NCBI GenBank assembly: GCA_031216445.1
Contig: CM062211.1
Location: 18,947,001 to 19,011,000, forward strand
Length of the DNA stretch: 64,000 nt
Direction of reading: 5' to 3'
Source of the DNA: Lateolabrax maculatus
Lineage: Eukaryota > Chordata > Actinopteri > Acropomatiformes > Lateolabracidae
Position 1 is the first letter of the stretch. Each line of letters starts with the position of its first letter. Position numbers and translations under genes: made by a program. The notes beneath the pieces were generated by a model. It was not told where the DNA came from. It was given only the letters and a program-made list of their open reading frames with translations, and ran no database searches. Positions 13,450-25,235 of the stretch are shown one piece after another.

Positions 13450-13770
13450 GATGGAGAATAACTCGGATCTGTTACCAAAGTAAAAGTAGTGGAAAGTACA
13501 GTTTATACTTCAACACATTTATCTGCAGATTCAGATTAATAATGATATTGATCTCCAGGGGCATATTAAAAAGCCTCTCAGCAGTAAATAAAGTCATTAA
13601 AATGAGCTCCATGTTTACCAGCAGCAACATTAAAGTGATGAACACATTCACGATCAATAATTATAATCCAGTAATATCATATATATTATTCTGCATAATG
13701 AGTACATTTACGTTTGGTATTTAAAGTATATGTTAATACTAATACTTTTGTATTTAAGTCAAAATTTGAA
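13450..13770 (+). repeat. Dispersed 'aagtaaaagtact' repeat, copy D
   Basis: Same core (gtcattaaaatgagctcc, atgaacacattcacgatc) just upstream of the KCNMB4 5' end. Confidence 0.55.
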
Positions 13771-14599
13771 TGCATTTATCAGCAAAATGTACTTAAAGTT
13801 TGAAAGTAAAACTACTTATTGGGCAGAAAGTCCCTTTTTATATTATTGGAATATTCTTACTGATGTTTACAGCAGCTGCAGGCAGAGCACTGGATTCATC
13901 TGTAGCACAGGATCTTATTTTATAAACTATATATATATATATATATGTGTGTGCTTGATATTTCCCCAAAACCAGGAATGTGAACCTGATGATGGCGTCC
14001 AACCCTTGACCCTTTGTCTGGAGCCTGGATCATGGACCTTTAGGGGGTCAAAGAACTTGACTGTATATGTTAGTTTATTCATTTCATGCTGTTCACATCT
14101 CCACGATGTCGTATCTACCTCTCAGCTACTTATATCACCTGTATATGTACATGACTGTGCACTTTTTGCACTCATGGTTAGATGCTGAACTGTGCTTCTT
14201 TGTCTCAGTGCTCGTACTCGTTCATCATCATCGGTGTCGGACCTCCCAAGAAAAGTGACAGCATCAGTCGTTTAAATGTCACAATATGAGTTATGTTAAC
14301 CAGACAGTGACCTTTAATGGCTGCTCAAGTAACAGAGACACCAAAACTCTTATGGACGAGGTCATGATGGACGGCGGGCTCTTCAAAATGTCTGAGTCCA
14401 CCGTTTGTTTTCCACTGTGACGGCAAAAATTTCCTAATATTGACAAAGTGCTTATTAGAAACAAACAAACGTCTTCCTGCTGCCAGATCAAAAAAAACAA
14501 CAGATCATTTTTCATGAAACATTTGGGAGATACGTGGTTTTCCCAGGACAGCAACGCAACGCACTCGTGTGTAAATGCAGTCAGGTCACAACATTAATG

Positions 14600-14662
14600 G
14601 ACAAGGTGTCACATATGGCTGCAATGATCAGGTGTCCACATACTTTTGGCCATGTGGTGCAG
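14600..14662. mobile_element. Terminus of the same MITE-like family
   Basis: 'caggtgtccacatacttttg' followed by gccatgtggtg matches the inverted terminus of the 6.2-kb element. The opposite end was not located with confidence. Confidence 0.5.
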
Positions 14663-14695
14663 CCTGCAGCTATCTGGGATGTTTCTATGGTTTCA

Positions 14696-14753
14696 TCTCT
14701 CCCTCTCTCTCCCTCCCTCCCTCCCTCCCTCCCTCCCTCCCTCTCTCTCTGCA
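14696..14753. repeat. (CCCT)n microsatellite
   Basis: Runs of ctccctccctccctcc flanked by tctctctc. Confidence 0.9.
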
Positions 14754-15349
14754 GGTTGAGGGATGCTCGCTCACCCTGATGATTCAATCCAGATTTGTGT
14801 TTTATTTCGCCGCCGGCAGCTTGTTGTTCTCTCGCCGTTACACGCTGGACGAGATAAGCCTCTTAGCCGAGGGAGGCACATCGCTCTCTGTCAGGAACAC
14901 CCTCTGTTTCTCAGGACAAAATATTATCATTATTTTATAGCAGCTAGAGCACAGTTATGATTACCTCACTGTTATCAATCAGCCACTGATCAAACAGCTA
15001 CTGAAGGGAACAAGATGAAAATTACACTGAACATGTTTTGATTCTGATGAATTCATTTGTCAAAGTATGACAGTAACTTTCTCTACTCTCACATAGAGAC
15101 TTGTGTCCAATTTTTTTTTTTACACATTTATTGAAATAAGTTGAGGAAAACAATCTCTGGGGCTTTCGATCAGGTCACATGATCTTCATCAGCAGGTGGA
15201 ATTTGGAGTGGCAATTGTACATTTCCATTTTTCTGAGCATTTTAGGGATTTGTCTTCACTGCTTTTAAGTTGGGTAATACATATATTATTACTATAAAGA
15301 AGGGACCCTGTGGGGAGATTATTCAAGAGTGAACTTTGAAACAGAATTT

Positions 15350-15535
15350 AATGAAATAAACTTTAAATTGAGGTACTTTTGAGGTACTTCTACTTGAGTA
15401 TTTCCATTTTATGCAACTTTATGCTTCTACTCCACTTAATTTCAGAGGGAAATATTGAACTTTTTACTCCACTACATTTATTAAATAGCAGTAATTACTA
15501 GTTAATTTGCAGATTATTATGTACAAAACCTGTGA
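15350..15535. repeat. Dispersed 'aagtaaaagtact' repeat, fragment E
   Basis: 'ttgaggtacttttgaggtac', 'ttactccactacatttatt' and similar strings match the ends of the family; the core is missing. Confidence 0.45.
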
Positions 15536-15564
15536 TGGGCTTAATAAAAACACTGCACTGCTAT

Positions 15565-15568
<4 letters not shown>

Positions 15569-15624
<56 letters not shown>
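15569..15624. repeat. (TA)n microsatellite
   Basis: About 27 uninterrupted AT units; a (TG)n follows at 15,776-15,801. Confidence 0.95.
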
Positions 15625-15625
<1 letters not shown>

Positions 15626-15979
15626 TTGAAGTCCAATGTGCTGTTGTCTTTGTTGTTTATGTTTTAAATTCCCCCACGTTGGCTGTATTCTTATTTATAC
15701 GATCTATTTTCTTTACTGTACTTCATTACTTGCTGCTGTGACACAGTTTCTCTACACGGATCAATAGTTTCATTTGTGTGTGTGTGTGTGTGTGTGTGTG
15801 TGGACTGGCAGAGTGTGATCACTGTTAAAGATGCAACCAGCCGTCCAAAATGGCCTCCAAGGACTACATGATCAATGAGCTGACTGAAATGTATTGATTT
15901 CTCTCCCTCTCTACCTGCAGTCAAGACTCAACTGAGTGTAAAAAAGGTACCTGTTGACAAGACGAAGACCATATCTAAC

Positions 15980-16076
15980 AACACACACACACCACACACA
16001 CACACACACACACCCCACACACACACACACACACCACACACACCACACGCCCCACACACACACACAACACACAACA

Positions 16077-16107
<31 letters not shown>

Positions 16108-16273
16108 CACCACACACACACACCCCACACACACACCACACACACACACACACAACACACAACACACACACACCACACACACACACCCCACACACACACA
16201 CACCACACACCCCACACACACACACACACACACACACCACACACACACAACACACACACACCACACACACACA

Positions 16274-16304
<31 letters not shown>

Positions 16305-16385
16305 CCACACACACCACACACACACACCACACACACACACACACAACACACAACACACACACACCACACACACACCCCACACACA

Positions 16386-16445
<60 letters not shown>

Positions 16446-16540
16446 CCACACACACACACACCACACACACACACACCACACACCCCACACCCCACACACC
16501 ACATACACACACACCACACACCACACACACACACACCACA

Positions 16541-16571
<31 letters not shown>

Positions 16572-16666
16572 CCACACACACACACACCACACACACACAC
16601 ACCACACACCCCACACCCCACACACCACATACACACACACCACACACCACACACACACACACCACA

Positions 16667-16697
<31 letters not shown>

Positions 16698-16714
16698 CCA
16701 CACACACACACACA
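15980..16714. repeat. Large interrupted (CA)n array
   Basis: About 735 bases of CA repeats with frequent CC and AA interruptions (caccacac, cacccca, caacac). The end contains a tandem copy of a 126-base higher-order unit, whose marker caccccacaccccacac begins at 16,481 and again at 16,607. Confidence 0.95.
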
Positions 16715-16807
16715 ACACACTTCTTAAGATGAATAAACTGTTTCAAACCCTCTGGGATCAGCTGGAAAAAAGCATCGTCACAGAGCTGAAAACAGGCTGG
16801 TTTTCTT

Positions 16808-17180
16808 TTTAGAGATACGAGGTTCTCACAGGACGGCGACGCTACAAACACGTGATGATCTTATAGACCATGATGCATTGCTGCAGATTAAACTAGCCAA
16901 CAGGATATAAAGGAGTTAAAATGCAACAGACACATGAATGCAGCAGGAATATTAATCCAGAAACATCAGAGATAATAAAACACTGACAGGAACTCTTTAC
17001 TGCAGCAGCAACTCTTTACTTTAAGGACTTTAAGAACATTTTGCTGATAATACTTACAAACTTTTACTTCACTGAGGTTTTGAATGCAGGACTTTTACTT
17101 GTAGTGGAGTATTTATTGTCACAGTGTGTATTAGTACTTTTTGAAGTAAAGGATCTGAATACTTCTTCCACCACTGCGGG
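16808..17180 (+). repeat. Dispersed repeat copy F with flanking sequence shared with 21.8 kb
   Basis: From 'gttctcacaggacggcgacg' to 'agcaggaatattaatccag' it matches 21,775-21,952 closely, in the same orientation, then runs into the 'acttgtagtggagtattt' and 'aaggatctgaatacttcttc' end typical of the family. Confidence 0.65.
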
Positions 17181-19900
17181 CCGGCAGTGTCCACATGAAT
17201 TGTCGGAGCTTGTTTCCTGGAACAAACGTCCCATAGTTTTATACTGGGGCTGGTGAGAGCCTAGGGACTCAACCATACGATACCACAACAACGAACTCAG
17301 CGAAACGTTTAGTTTATCTTTTCACCCTAAAATATAGCAAAACAGGTCAGTAAACATTGAATACTGGAAGGTTTCTTGTATAAAAATGGCGAAATAATGA
17401 TATTCAAAGACAGTGAATATCAGCAATAACATCAGTAGATATCAGTATGACCCTCTAAACTCGATATCCTTCGACCTCTACAGTCCGTCTCTCTCTGCAT
17501 AAACGTGAAGCGCTGAAAGGCTCCAGAATAAAGCCCCAGCATTATGCATTGGTAATCAGGGAGGCATGTGGCAGGATTATTATCATCTCTGCAGATCAAA
17601 AGATTACAAATAATAACGGACATCAGCGTGGATGAACACGGGGCCACGTGTCTCTGCAGAGCGCTCGCAAACACACAAACACCAGCTTTAGGAAAACAGT
17701 CGTTTGGAGTCAAATGCACAGAAATATCTAAATCTTTTAATAACTTTGATTGTTTTTAGTTTTGAGATTAAAAACTCCCAAAATCAGACCGCATGAGAAC
17801 AAATAAAATCGAGGAAATCTGCCGTATATTTCTGCTGCTCTATCACAAAAGACAAAAAATGTGAAAAACAGGAAGAATCTGTGTGGACAGTTGGTATCCT
17901 CTGTGGACGGGATTTAGGCTTTCAGGAAATAAAACAAATAAAAAAGGGATTGAAAAGGACATCGCCTGACTCAAATCTACGTTCAGATGATGCGATTAGG
18001 CTGCACAATATTTGCTCCTGCTGTCCTGAGAAAACACAAGTAGTGCCGGTACCAAGAGCTGCTGCCGAGGCGACATTTGGTTTAAAATCCCACCGCCAAC
18101 AGTGAACTAGTGCCTGGTAATATCCCTCATCATGGAGGCGACGGCTCTCTCCCTACAAGCAATGTGATGGAAAAATGCAGTGGAGTGATACTGCAGCCGT
18201 GTGCTGCACCATATCTGGAGTTCAGCCTGTAGATTTAAGGCAACATATCATTTTTAACACCAAACAGCTTCAGCAGTGGAAGCCAAACACAAAGCAACAG
18301 GCTGCTGTTTAAATGTGACATATGCTGAGATTAAAACACGTTTCAGCAATGTTTCAACATAAATGAAGTGTCTTTTTATGCAGATTATTGATTAAAGTGT
18401 GTCTTGTGGTTTCTAAATTAAGTTTGTTTCTCTTCTGAATCATCTGTGAACTACAGTTTTCATTATTTATATCATTTTTTATTCAGTTTTCCCTTTCTTC
18501 ATCTACTTTACCGTCCATCCATCCATCCCATGTTTTGGAGCGCTGTAATTTTGCATTATTACTGTTGTATGAAGTCTGAACCAAAATGAAATAAAAATTT
18601 CACAAAGTTGGCAAAAAAATAAAAAGAAACATAAAACAGACACACAATCAACTCAACTTTAAAACATACTTGTTTAAAGTGCTTTTAATTAAATGTTTGT
18701 ATAGTTATATTTTTAATATTAAAGTAACTTATATTGTAAGTTTTACTCTCACTGCATCGACTTATTTAATCCCCTTCTTAAAAGCTCTAAAACTATTAAT
18801 AAAACAACAGCAGAGAGTTGAGGGACTTTACATTCACTGCATGTAAACTGGCTTTTGATAATTTGATTACCTTCAAATTTTTGAAGGGAACTTCTACATC
18901 TGAACAAAATGATCTAAAACATTTTTTGGCATTATTTTCACTATTTGTACAAACCAAACAATCAATCGATTAATGGAGAAAGTAATCCAACAGTAAAATC
19001 TATGATTGATAGAATATATAATAGTACAACAGGCACAGGGGACATTTTACTGTGGAAATACTTTAACTACATGCAACTGATTATACTCAGAGACTTTTAC
19101 TGAGGAACAGTTTCACTGCAGGACTTTAGAGGATCTGAATCCTTCCTGCTCCTCTGGTTGCAGCCATGATTAAATCACATGACCAAACCTACACGTGAGA
19201 TCCGAAGTCCTGGAATAATAATTGATAATTTGTTGATGTTTGATGAGTTAATGAACTGTGAAGATGAGTTAAATGTACATTGTGTTTATCACAAAGGGAC
19301 GAGAGAGTGAACACGGAGCCATGTTGATGTTAATGTTGTGTGACTGTGATGTTTGGAGGAGTCTCATGTTTGTTTCGCTCCTCTCGCTCTCGTTCTGCTT
19401 TAGTAAGACGCCACAATGAGCTAATTAACAAATAAAGTGAAGTTTCAGTTTAATTTCACACCTTCGCCCACTCGCTCTCACACACTTTGTTACACTTTTT
19501 TTTAGAATAGTTAATTAAGTTACATAACTTTGTTTTAAACACCAACAACATTAAAAACAACATTTAAGACAAAAGCAGTGACTGTGGGAGGCCTCGTGCA
19601 CAGGAGCTTCCTCCCACTGAAACTAACAATTATTTTCTTTATCGATTAATCTGCCGTTTATTTTATCCTTCAGTCGTTCATGAAATGTCGAAAGGTTGTT
19701 AAAAAAGGCCCATCCTGGTGTCCATATGTCCTACTGATCATGTATGTAAGTAAACAACTCATCTTGTGACCATTTAGGACCAAAACAAAAGTGGTTAAAA
19801 TTAGGTCCAAAGTACATTTGTTGTTAAACTGTTTGTACTTCTGAATTCTGAATTGAGGACTTTGAGATGTAATGGCGTAATTCTACGTTCTACGTTGTTC

Positions 19901-20129
19901 TTAAAGGACCAGTGTGAAGGATTTAGTGGCGTCTAACGGTGAGGTTACAGCTGGATACTCGTCTCCTCACACCTCCGTGTAGGAGAACCTAAACCCGACA
20001 GGTCCTGTGTAGAGCCGGTGTTTGGTTTGTCCATTCTGGGCCACTGTAGAAACATGGCGGCACAACATGGTTATTATATATTAATTTCTGCCAATAGATC
20101 AATCTACATCCTGCACACTGGTCCTTTAA
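19901..20129. mobile_element. MITE with ttaaaggaccagtgtg termini
   Basis: 229 bases bounded by ttaaaggaccagtgtg and cacactggtcctttaa, perfect 16-bp inverted repeats extended imperfectly inward. The interior contains ctactgtagaaacatggcgg. I know this as an abundant teleost element; this copy looks internally deleted. Confidence 0.8.
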
Positions 20130-20529
20130 GTGAAGGATCTGAATACTTCTTCCACCCCACTGCAACTTGTTGAAGACCAGGAACCAAAACCTGAATTACT
20201 TCCTGTTTCTTCTCAACGTTTCTGAAAAGTCTTTAAAATTGAGAAACTGACATTCAAATCTAAATATAAATGACTTTATGCTGTTAACTGAAGATTCTCT
20301 TCGTGTTCGTCCTTATTTTTGTGTCTGGACATTTATCTCAGGACCTTCAACATGTAAATTTAATGTCTGATCAGATTCCTTTTGTCCTCTTTTTCTTTTT
20401 CCCTCTTCAGCTTCTCAGTACGTTTCCTCCCCTAAATGCACCAGTTTACGTCTCCATTGTGTTTCTACTGCGGCAGTAAAATCTGCTCTGCTGCTGCTTT
20501 TATCACCACATTAAGTCTTTGCTGCTCTG

Positions 20530-20551
20530 ACAGTGTGTGTGTGTGTGAGAG

Positions 20552-20587
<36 letters not shown>

Positions 20588-20597
20588 TGTGTGTGTG

Positions 20598-20641
<44 letters not shown>

Positions 20642-20661
20642 AGTGTGTGTGTGTGTGTGAG

Positions 20662-20707
<46 letters not shown>

Positions 20708-20719
20708 TGTGTGTGTGTT
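20530..20719. repeat. (TG)n with gaga interruptions
   Basis: About 190 bases of TG repeat broken by gagagag and gagag. Confidence 0.95.
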
Positions 20720-21774
20720 TACCTGCAGACTATAAACCGTCCTCGTCCTGCAGGTTTTTGTCTCCATTAAACTCTTCTGCGGCTGCTGGAGGAAACGTCG
20801 ATACATTGATTTGTTGAGAGCAGAAACATGAAGTTTCAATACACTTTCAAGCAAAAAACACTGAAATGACAAACTGTTGAACATGAATCACTTTAATAGA
20901 TCTGGCTGCTTAAAGATCTGCTGATGTACAATATGATCATATTATTGATAACTTATAGATGAAGTGTTTGATGGTTAAATTCAGTGACATTATGAGAGTT
21001 TGTTCTGTCCAGCTGATCTTTCTTTAGCACACGGCGCCCTCATGTGGACAAACTGCTGCAGCACAGTTGACTCCATTCAGTAGCTGTTCTGGAGCTCTCG
21101 ACCTCACCTTGGACCTTCTGGTGGGATTCATTATCGATGTTCTCCTTTTCCATTAGCTCACTGCTTCTATATTTGCTCTTTATACTATTTCATGGTGTTT
21201 TATTTGATTTTTTTGTCTTTGCAAAACTTATTTATGCTTGTTTTAGAATCACCATACCTGTATTTTTATATGCACTCCCACATATTTTGCATTTTATCGC
21301 TTTAAATTCAAAAGTTTGTTCTTTTCTTGGTATTCTACTAATCTTATATGAGATAATTTTATATTTGCATCTTATTTGTTTATATTGGGGGTTATTTCCT
21401 TTACTTAAATTGCACCTGTTTTTAACAGCTTATGTCTTTTATCTTTATTATTTATGTATGCAAACTTACTTTTCTTGCACTTCATGTTCCTAAACTTTGT
21501 AAGTCCTTCAGTCCTGATCTGGAAAGCATTTTGTGCTTAAACTTAATACAAATAAAAGTATTATTATGTGCTGATAAACGGACCTTGTTCTGTCAACTGG
21601 TGTTTCAAAAGTCAAGAATAAACTTTTCTGTCATCTTTTACCTTTATTCCACAGGTTCAATGAGCTGCTGATCGTTTCTTGACAACCGTTATTGATCTTC
21701 TCATGAGCTCCTCTTCAGGTATATACACATTTCTGTCGGGAAGAACATAAATCGGTTATTAACTTGGTGGTTGG

Positions 21775-22010
21775 TTCTCACAGGACGGCGACGCTACAAA
21801 CAACTGATGATCTTATAGACCATGATGCATTGCTGCAGATTAAACTAGCCAACAGGATATAAAGGAGTTTTAAATGAGCTCAACCTTAAACATCTACAGC
21901 AGTAAAATGCAACAGACACATGAATGCAGCAGGAATATTAATCCAGAAACATTTTGCCGATAATACAAACATACTTTTAGTCTTGAATACTTCCTTTACT
22001 TGTGTTGTAG
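21775..22010 (+). repeat. Dispersed repeat copy H, partner of 16.8 kb
   Basis: Direct-orientation partner of 16,808-16,985, with extra core sequence (aatgagctcaacctt) that the other copy lacks. Confidence 0.65.
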
Positions 22011-22194
22011 TGGTCTTCCTGATCTTCTGTAACTTTTCCGTCCTGAAAAACAAAACTGCATTTTGTACAATAACAAAAAACAAAACAAAAAAACAACAGG
22101 ACTCGTCGTTTAGTTTCATTACCAGAATATTTATTTTATTCTTTTTCCTATTAAAACACTAGCTGCCATATTTAATAAAACAGCCAACGGCCAA

Positions 22195-22450
22195 GTGCCT
22201 CAGTCCTCATCCTCCAATCAAATCTTGTCGAGCAGGTCACATGGGTCTGTGGGCGTGTCCTTGGCTTTGCTGCTGCAGTGTGTGAACGAGCTGGGCCCTG
22301 TAGTCACGGCAACCGATGCCGCCGCCGCCGCCATCATGTGGCGGCGGGCTGCTGCTGTTGGTAAAGGTGGTTGGTGTCTGTGGAGTCCGGCGTGGTCCCT
22401 GTAAACCGTCTCCATGGTGGTTTCCGTGGTAACGGGAAGTCTAGTATTGC
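22195..22450. other. Unexplained GC-rich block downstream of CNOT2
   Basis: A 250-base GC-rich island with (CCG)n at about 22,317-22,335 in AT-rich DNA. On the minus strand all three frames stay open for long stretches, one ending ...KDTPTDPCDLLDKI. No family recognised. Could be 3' UTR of CNOT2, a terminal exon of an unknown transcript, or chance. Confidence 0.35.
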
Positions 22451-22689
22451 ATCGTTTACTGGCGGCCAGCAGAGGGAGCGTCTCCTCCTTTCAGACACGT
22501 TTCTCTTTTTTGTTTTTCCCCTTTTTCTTAAAAATACTGCCTTGTCTGTATGTATATATATTTAAATAAATATATACACAAGTGTACATTGGTGCCTCCT
22601 GGAGGAAATTAAAAAATAACGTAATGGAAAGAAAATCATTTGACATTAAGCCTAAAAACGGGGACTTGTTTTGGTTGATTTAGGGGTCA

Positions 22690-23030
22690 ATGACCTGACA
22701 AGGAAAGGTTTGACATGTTGGGAAAACCTCTTCTCCTCTTTCTCGCATTGTTAGATTCTCCGACCGACATCAGTCTCACGTCCGTACGATAAACATGAAG
22801 CTACAGCCAGCAGCCAGCTAACTTAGCTTAGCATAAAGTCTGGAAACAGAGGGAAACGGTTTGCTTGGCTCCGTCCGAAGGCACCTCTAAAGCTGATTAA
22901 CATGTTATCGTGTATCTTCTTTGTTAATCTCTACAAAAACTTGAGTGTAAAAACGACATGTTGTTTTGATGCTAAGCTAACGCTAAGGGCCCCTGGCGGT
23001 AGCTTCCTGTTTAGCGTGCAGACTTGTGTG
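22690..23030 (+). repeat. Interspersed fish repeat (agcttagcataaagtctgg type)
   Basis: Contains cttagcttagcataaagtct, gaaacagagggaaacgg and cacctctaaagctgattaac, which I recognise as a dispersed element common in percomorph genomes. Degenerate; boundaries approximate. Confidence 0.6.
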
Positions 23031-25235
23031 GTATCGATCTTCTCATCGAACTCTCGGCAAGAAAGCGAAGAAACTTATTTCTCAAAACGTCAAACTGTTT
23101 CCTTAATGATCCCGAGAGAGTTCACTCCAACAGTCTGATTGGTTCGACTGTCGCTGGGCGGAAAATAGAGACGGCCAATAAAAGGTGACAGGAAGGTAAA
23201 ACTAATAAAAAAAATAAAAAGGAGTTAAATATTAAAAGTGAAGAGACAGGCAGATGGAGCTGGAAACAGAAAACAAAGATGAGAAAGAATATGGTGGGAA
23301 CTGGGAAAGCTGCGTCGCTGTGAGGGATGTGTCAACATTTATAGTTTTAGTTTGTAGCTTTAATCCACCAAACTGTGACGGGACGTTTCTCAACATGTTG
23401 TGTTCTGTTACGCCATTTAATTTAGCTTTTGAAGAATAAGTCTGGCGATATTCTGCTTTTTCCTTCTCGTCATTAAACCCCATGTGCAGAGTCAACTTAT
23501 CTGTACAATCTATATTAGAATAGTTCTACTTTCTTCCCATGTAAAATAATTTGTTTAAAGTATTTTCACAAAAAAATTCTCTGTTTTGAAACAAAGACAC
23601 TTATTTCTAGAAAATACTTAAATATTTAATTTGGAAAAAGATTACAATTTTCAAGAAACCTGCAAATTTTTTTCACTTGTTTTAAGAATATGAGCTTTTT
23701 AAAAGCTGAAATTAGCCACTATTATAATAATCGAATGAGACATTTTTTCTATTTAAAAAAAAAAAAAAAAGCCAAACATTAATGTGTTCATGCTTCTCAG
23801 ATGTGAGGATTTGCTGCTTTTCTCCCAGTGAGCTGAATATCTCTGGTCAAGACATTTGATGTTGTCAACTTGGCTTTAGGAAACTTACAGCATTTTAACA
23901 CTATTGTAAATAATCAATAGTTGCAGCCCTAATAAGATTTAACTATAGAAAGAAATGACTTGATAAGATGGAGAGTTTGAACTGTGATGATCAAAGAGGC
24001 ACGAAAGAAAAAGACAAAAAATTATGTTGATTTTTTTTTTGTTTTCCTTCGTTAAAAGCGGATAATTTCACCCCGTCAGGCGTCTAAAAACCTTCAAATG
24101 GAGCAATTTAAGAAGGAAAACTGCTCGCAGGTCGTGTTCACACTGAGGCCAGAACCTGCGACGAAAGCTCGCATGTAGGCATCGCTTCGTTATAAGAAGC
24201 CATGCACCAAAAAGTTTGGAAAATAATCACTAGCAATCAAATGCGTATTAATCGGCCACTGAAAATAGTCCCTAAAACATTTACTTTCTTCTTGTTTAAA
24301 CCACTGAGCCCCTGAAAGTATCATGAGATCTGCACATGGGATTTCTTGACTTTAAGAAAAACACAGAATAAAGGCAGAATTTTCCTTTAAGAGGTGAGTA
24401 ACTGAGAGAAAACTAAACAGTCAATTCAAAATGCCGAACACATCCCACCCAGAGAGACTTTTCTGAGCGTTTATCTGTCTGTTGAACAAGCTGGTGTGTT
24501 TCTAAACTTCACCTCATTAAGTTAAAAACCAAAAACCGCTTCAGATATCTCCACATAACATCAACAAAGCAAAAAAAGATATTTTTTCTTCTTTTATTAT
24601 GAAATAGTGCTACAATGTACATTGCATTTCCTCTCCTGACTCTCCACTGTCTGCTGATGTGTGTGTTCTGATTCGTAATGCTTGAAAAACCTGGTAAAAA
24701 TGAAGAAAGATGATGAATATTTTCAGTTCCTGCCAAAGGTCAAGAGCTGTGACACACTTTGTGAAATAATTATCCATCCTGAACAGGTGATTTTAATTCT
24801 GTGTTCTGTGTTAAAATCTGGTTCTTCTTTAAAAGCTTCTCTAGACAAAAATAGTCAATTCTTAAGACTGAATAGAAAGATGAATCACTCGATCGGATGG
24901 ACAGTTATTTACAAAGCGTGTGTCGCTGTGTGTTGTACTGTGCCGTCTGCGCTCCACATTACAGACCAACCAAACCAAACTCATGGAGGAGGGGTGGGAA
25001 ATAAAATAAAAACAAAACAAAAAAAGAAAATGAGGTAAAGAACAAACAAAAATCAGAAAAGTTAAAATCATAGAGTCTATTCAGTAAAGTGGAGGAGCCA
25101 GGACGTCCTCTCCCGTCCCAAGTCCTTATTGGCCAGATTCACTTTGAGTGTGTGGAGGTGGACAAAAACCTAGAGGGGAGGTGACTGATGAGCCAGGAGG
25201 GCCAATGGCAGGCAGGCAGGAGGAGGTAGAGCCAA

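Larger units (their letters stand above)
13771..25235. other. KCNMB4-CNOT2 intergenic region including undefined CNOT2 3' UTR
   Basis: Besides the repeats listed separately, about 17,180-19,900 and 23,030-25,235 are AT-rich with no recognisable gene. The CNOT2 poly(A) site was not identified; its 3' UTR must begin at 25,235 and run leftward. Confidence 0.6.

Noticed and set aside
15911..16851. Long Cys-Val and His-Thr open frames
   Set aside because: Translation of CA/TG repeats; no start context or conserved domain.
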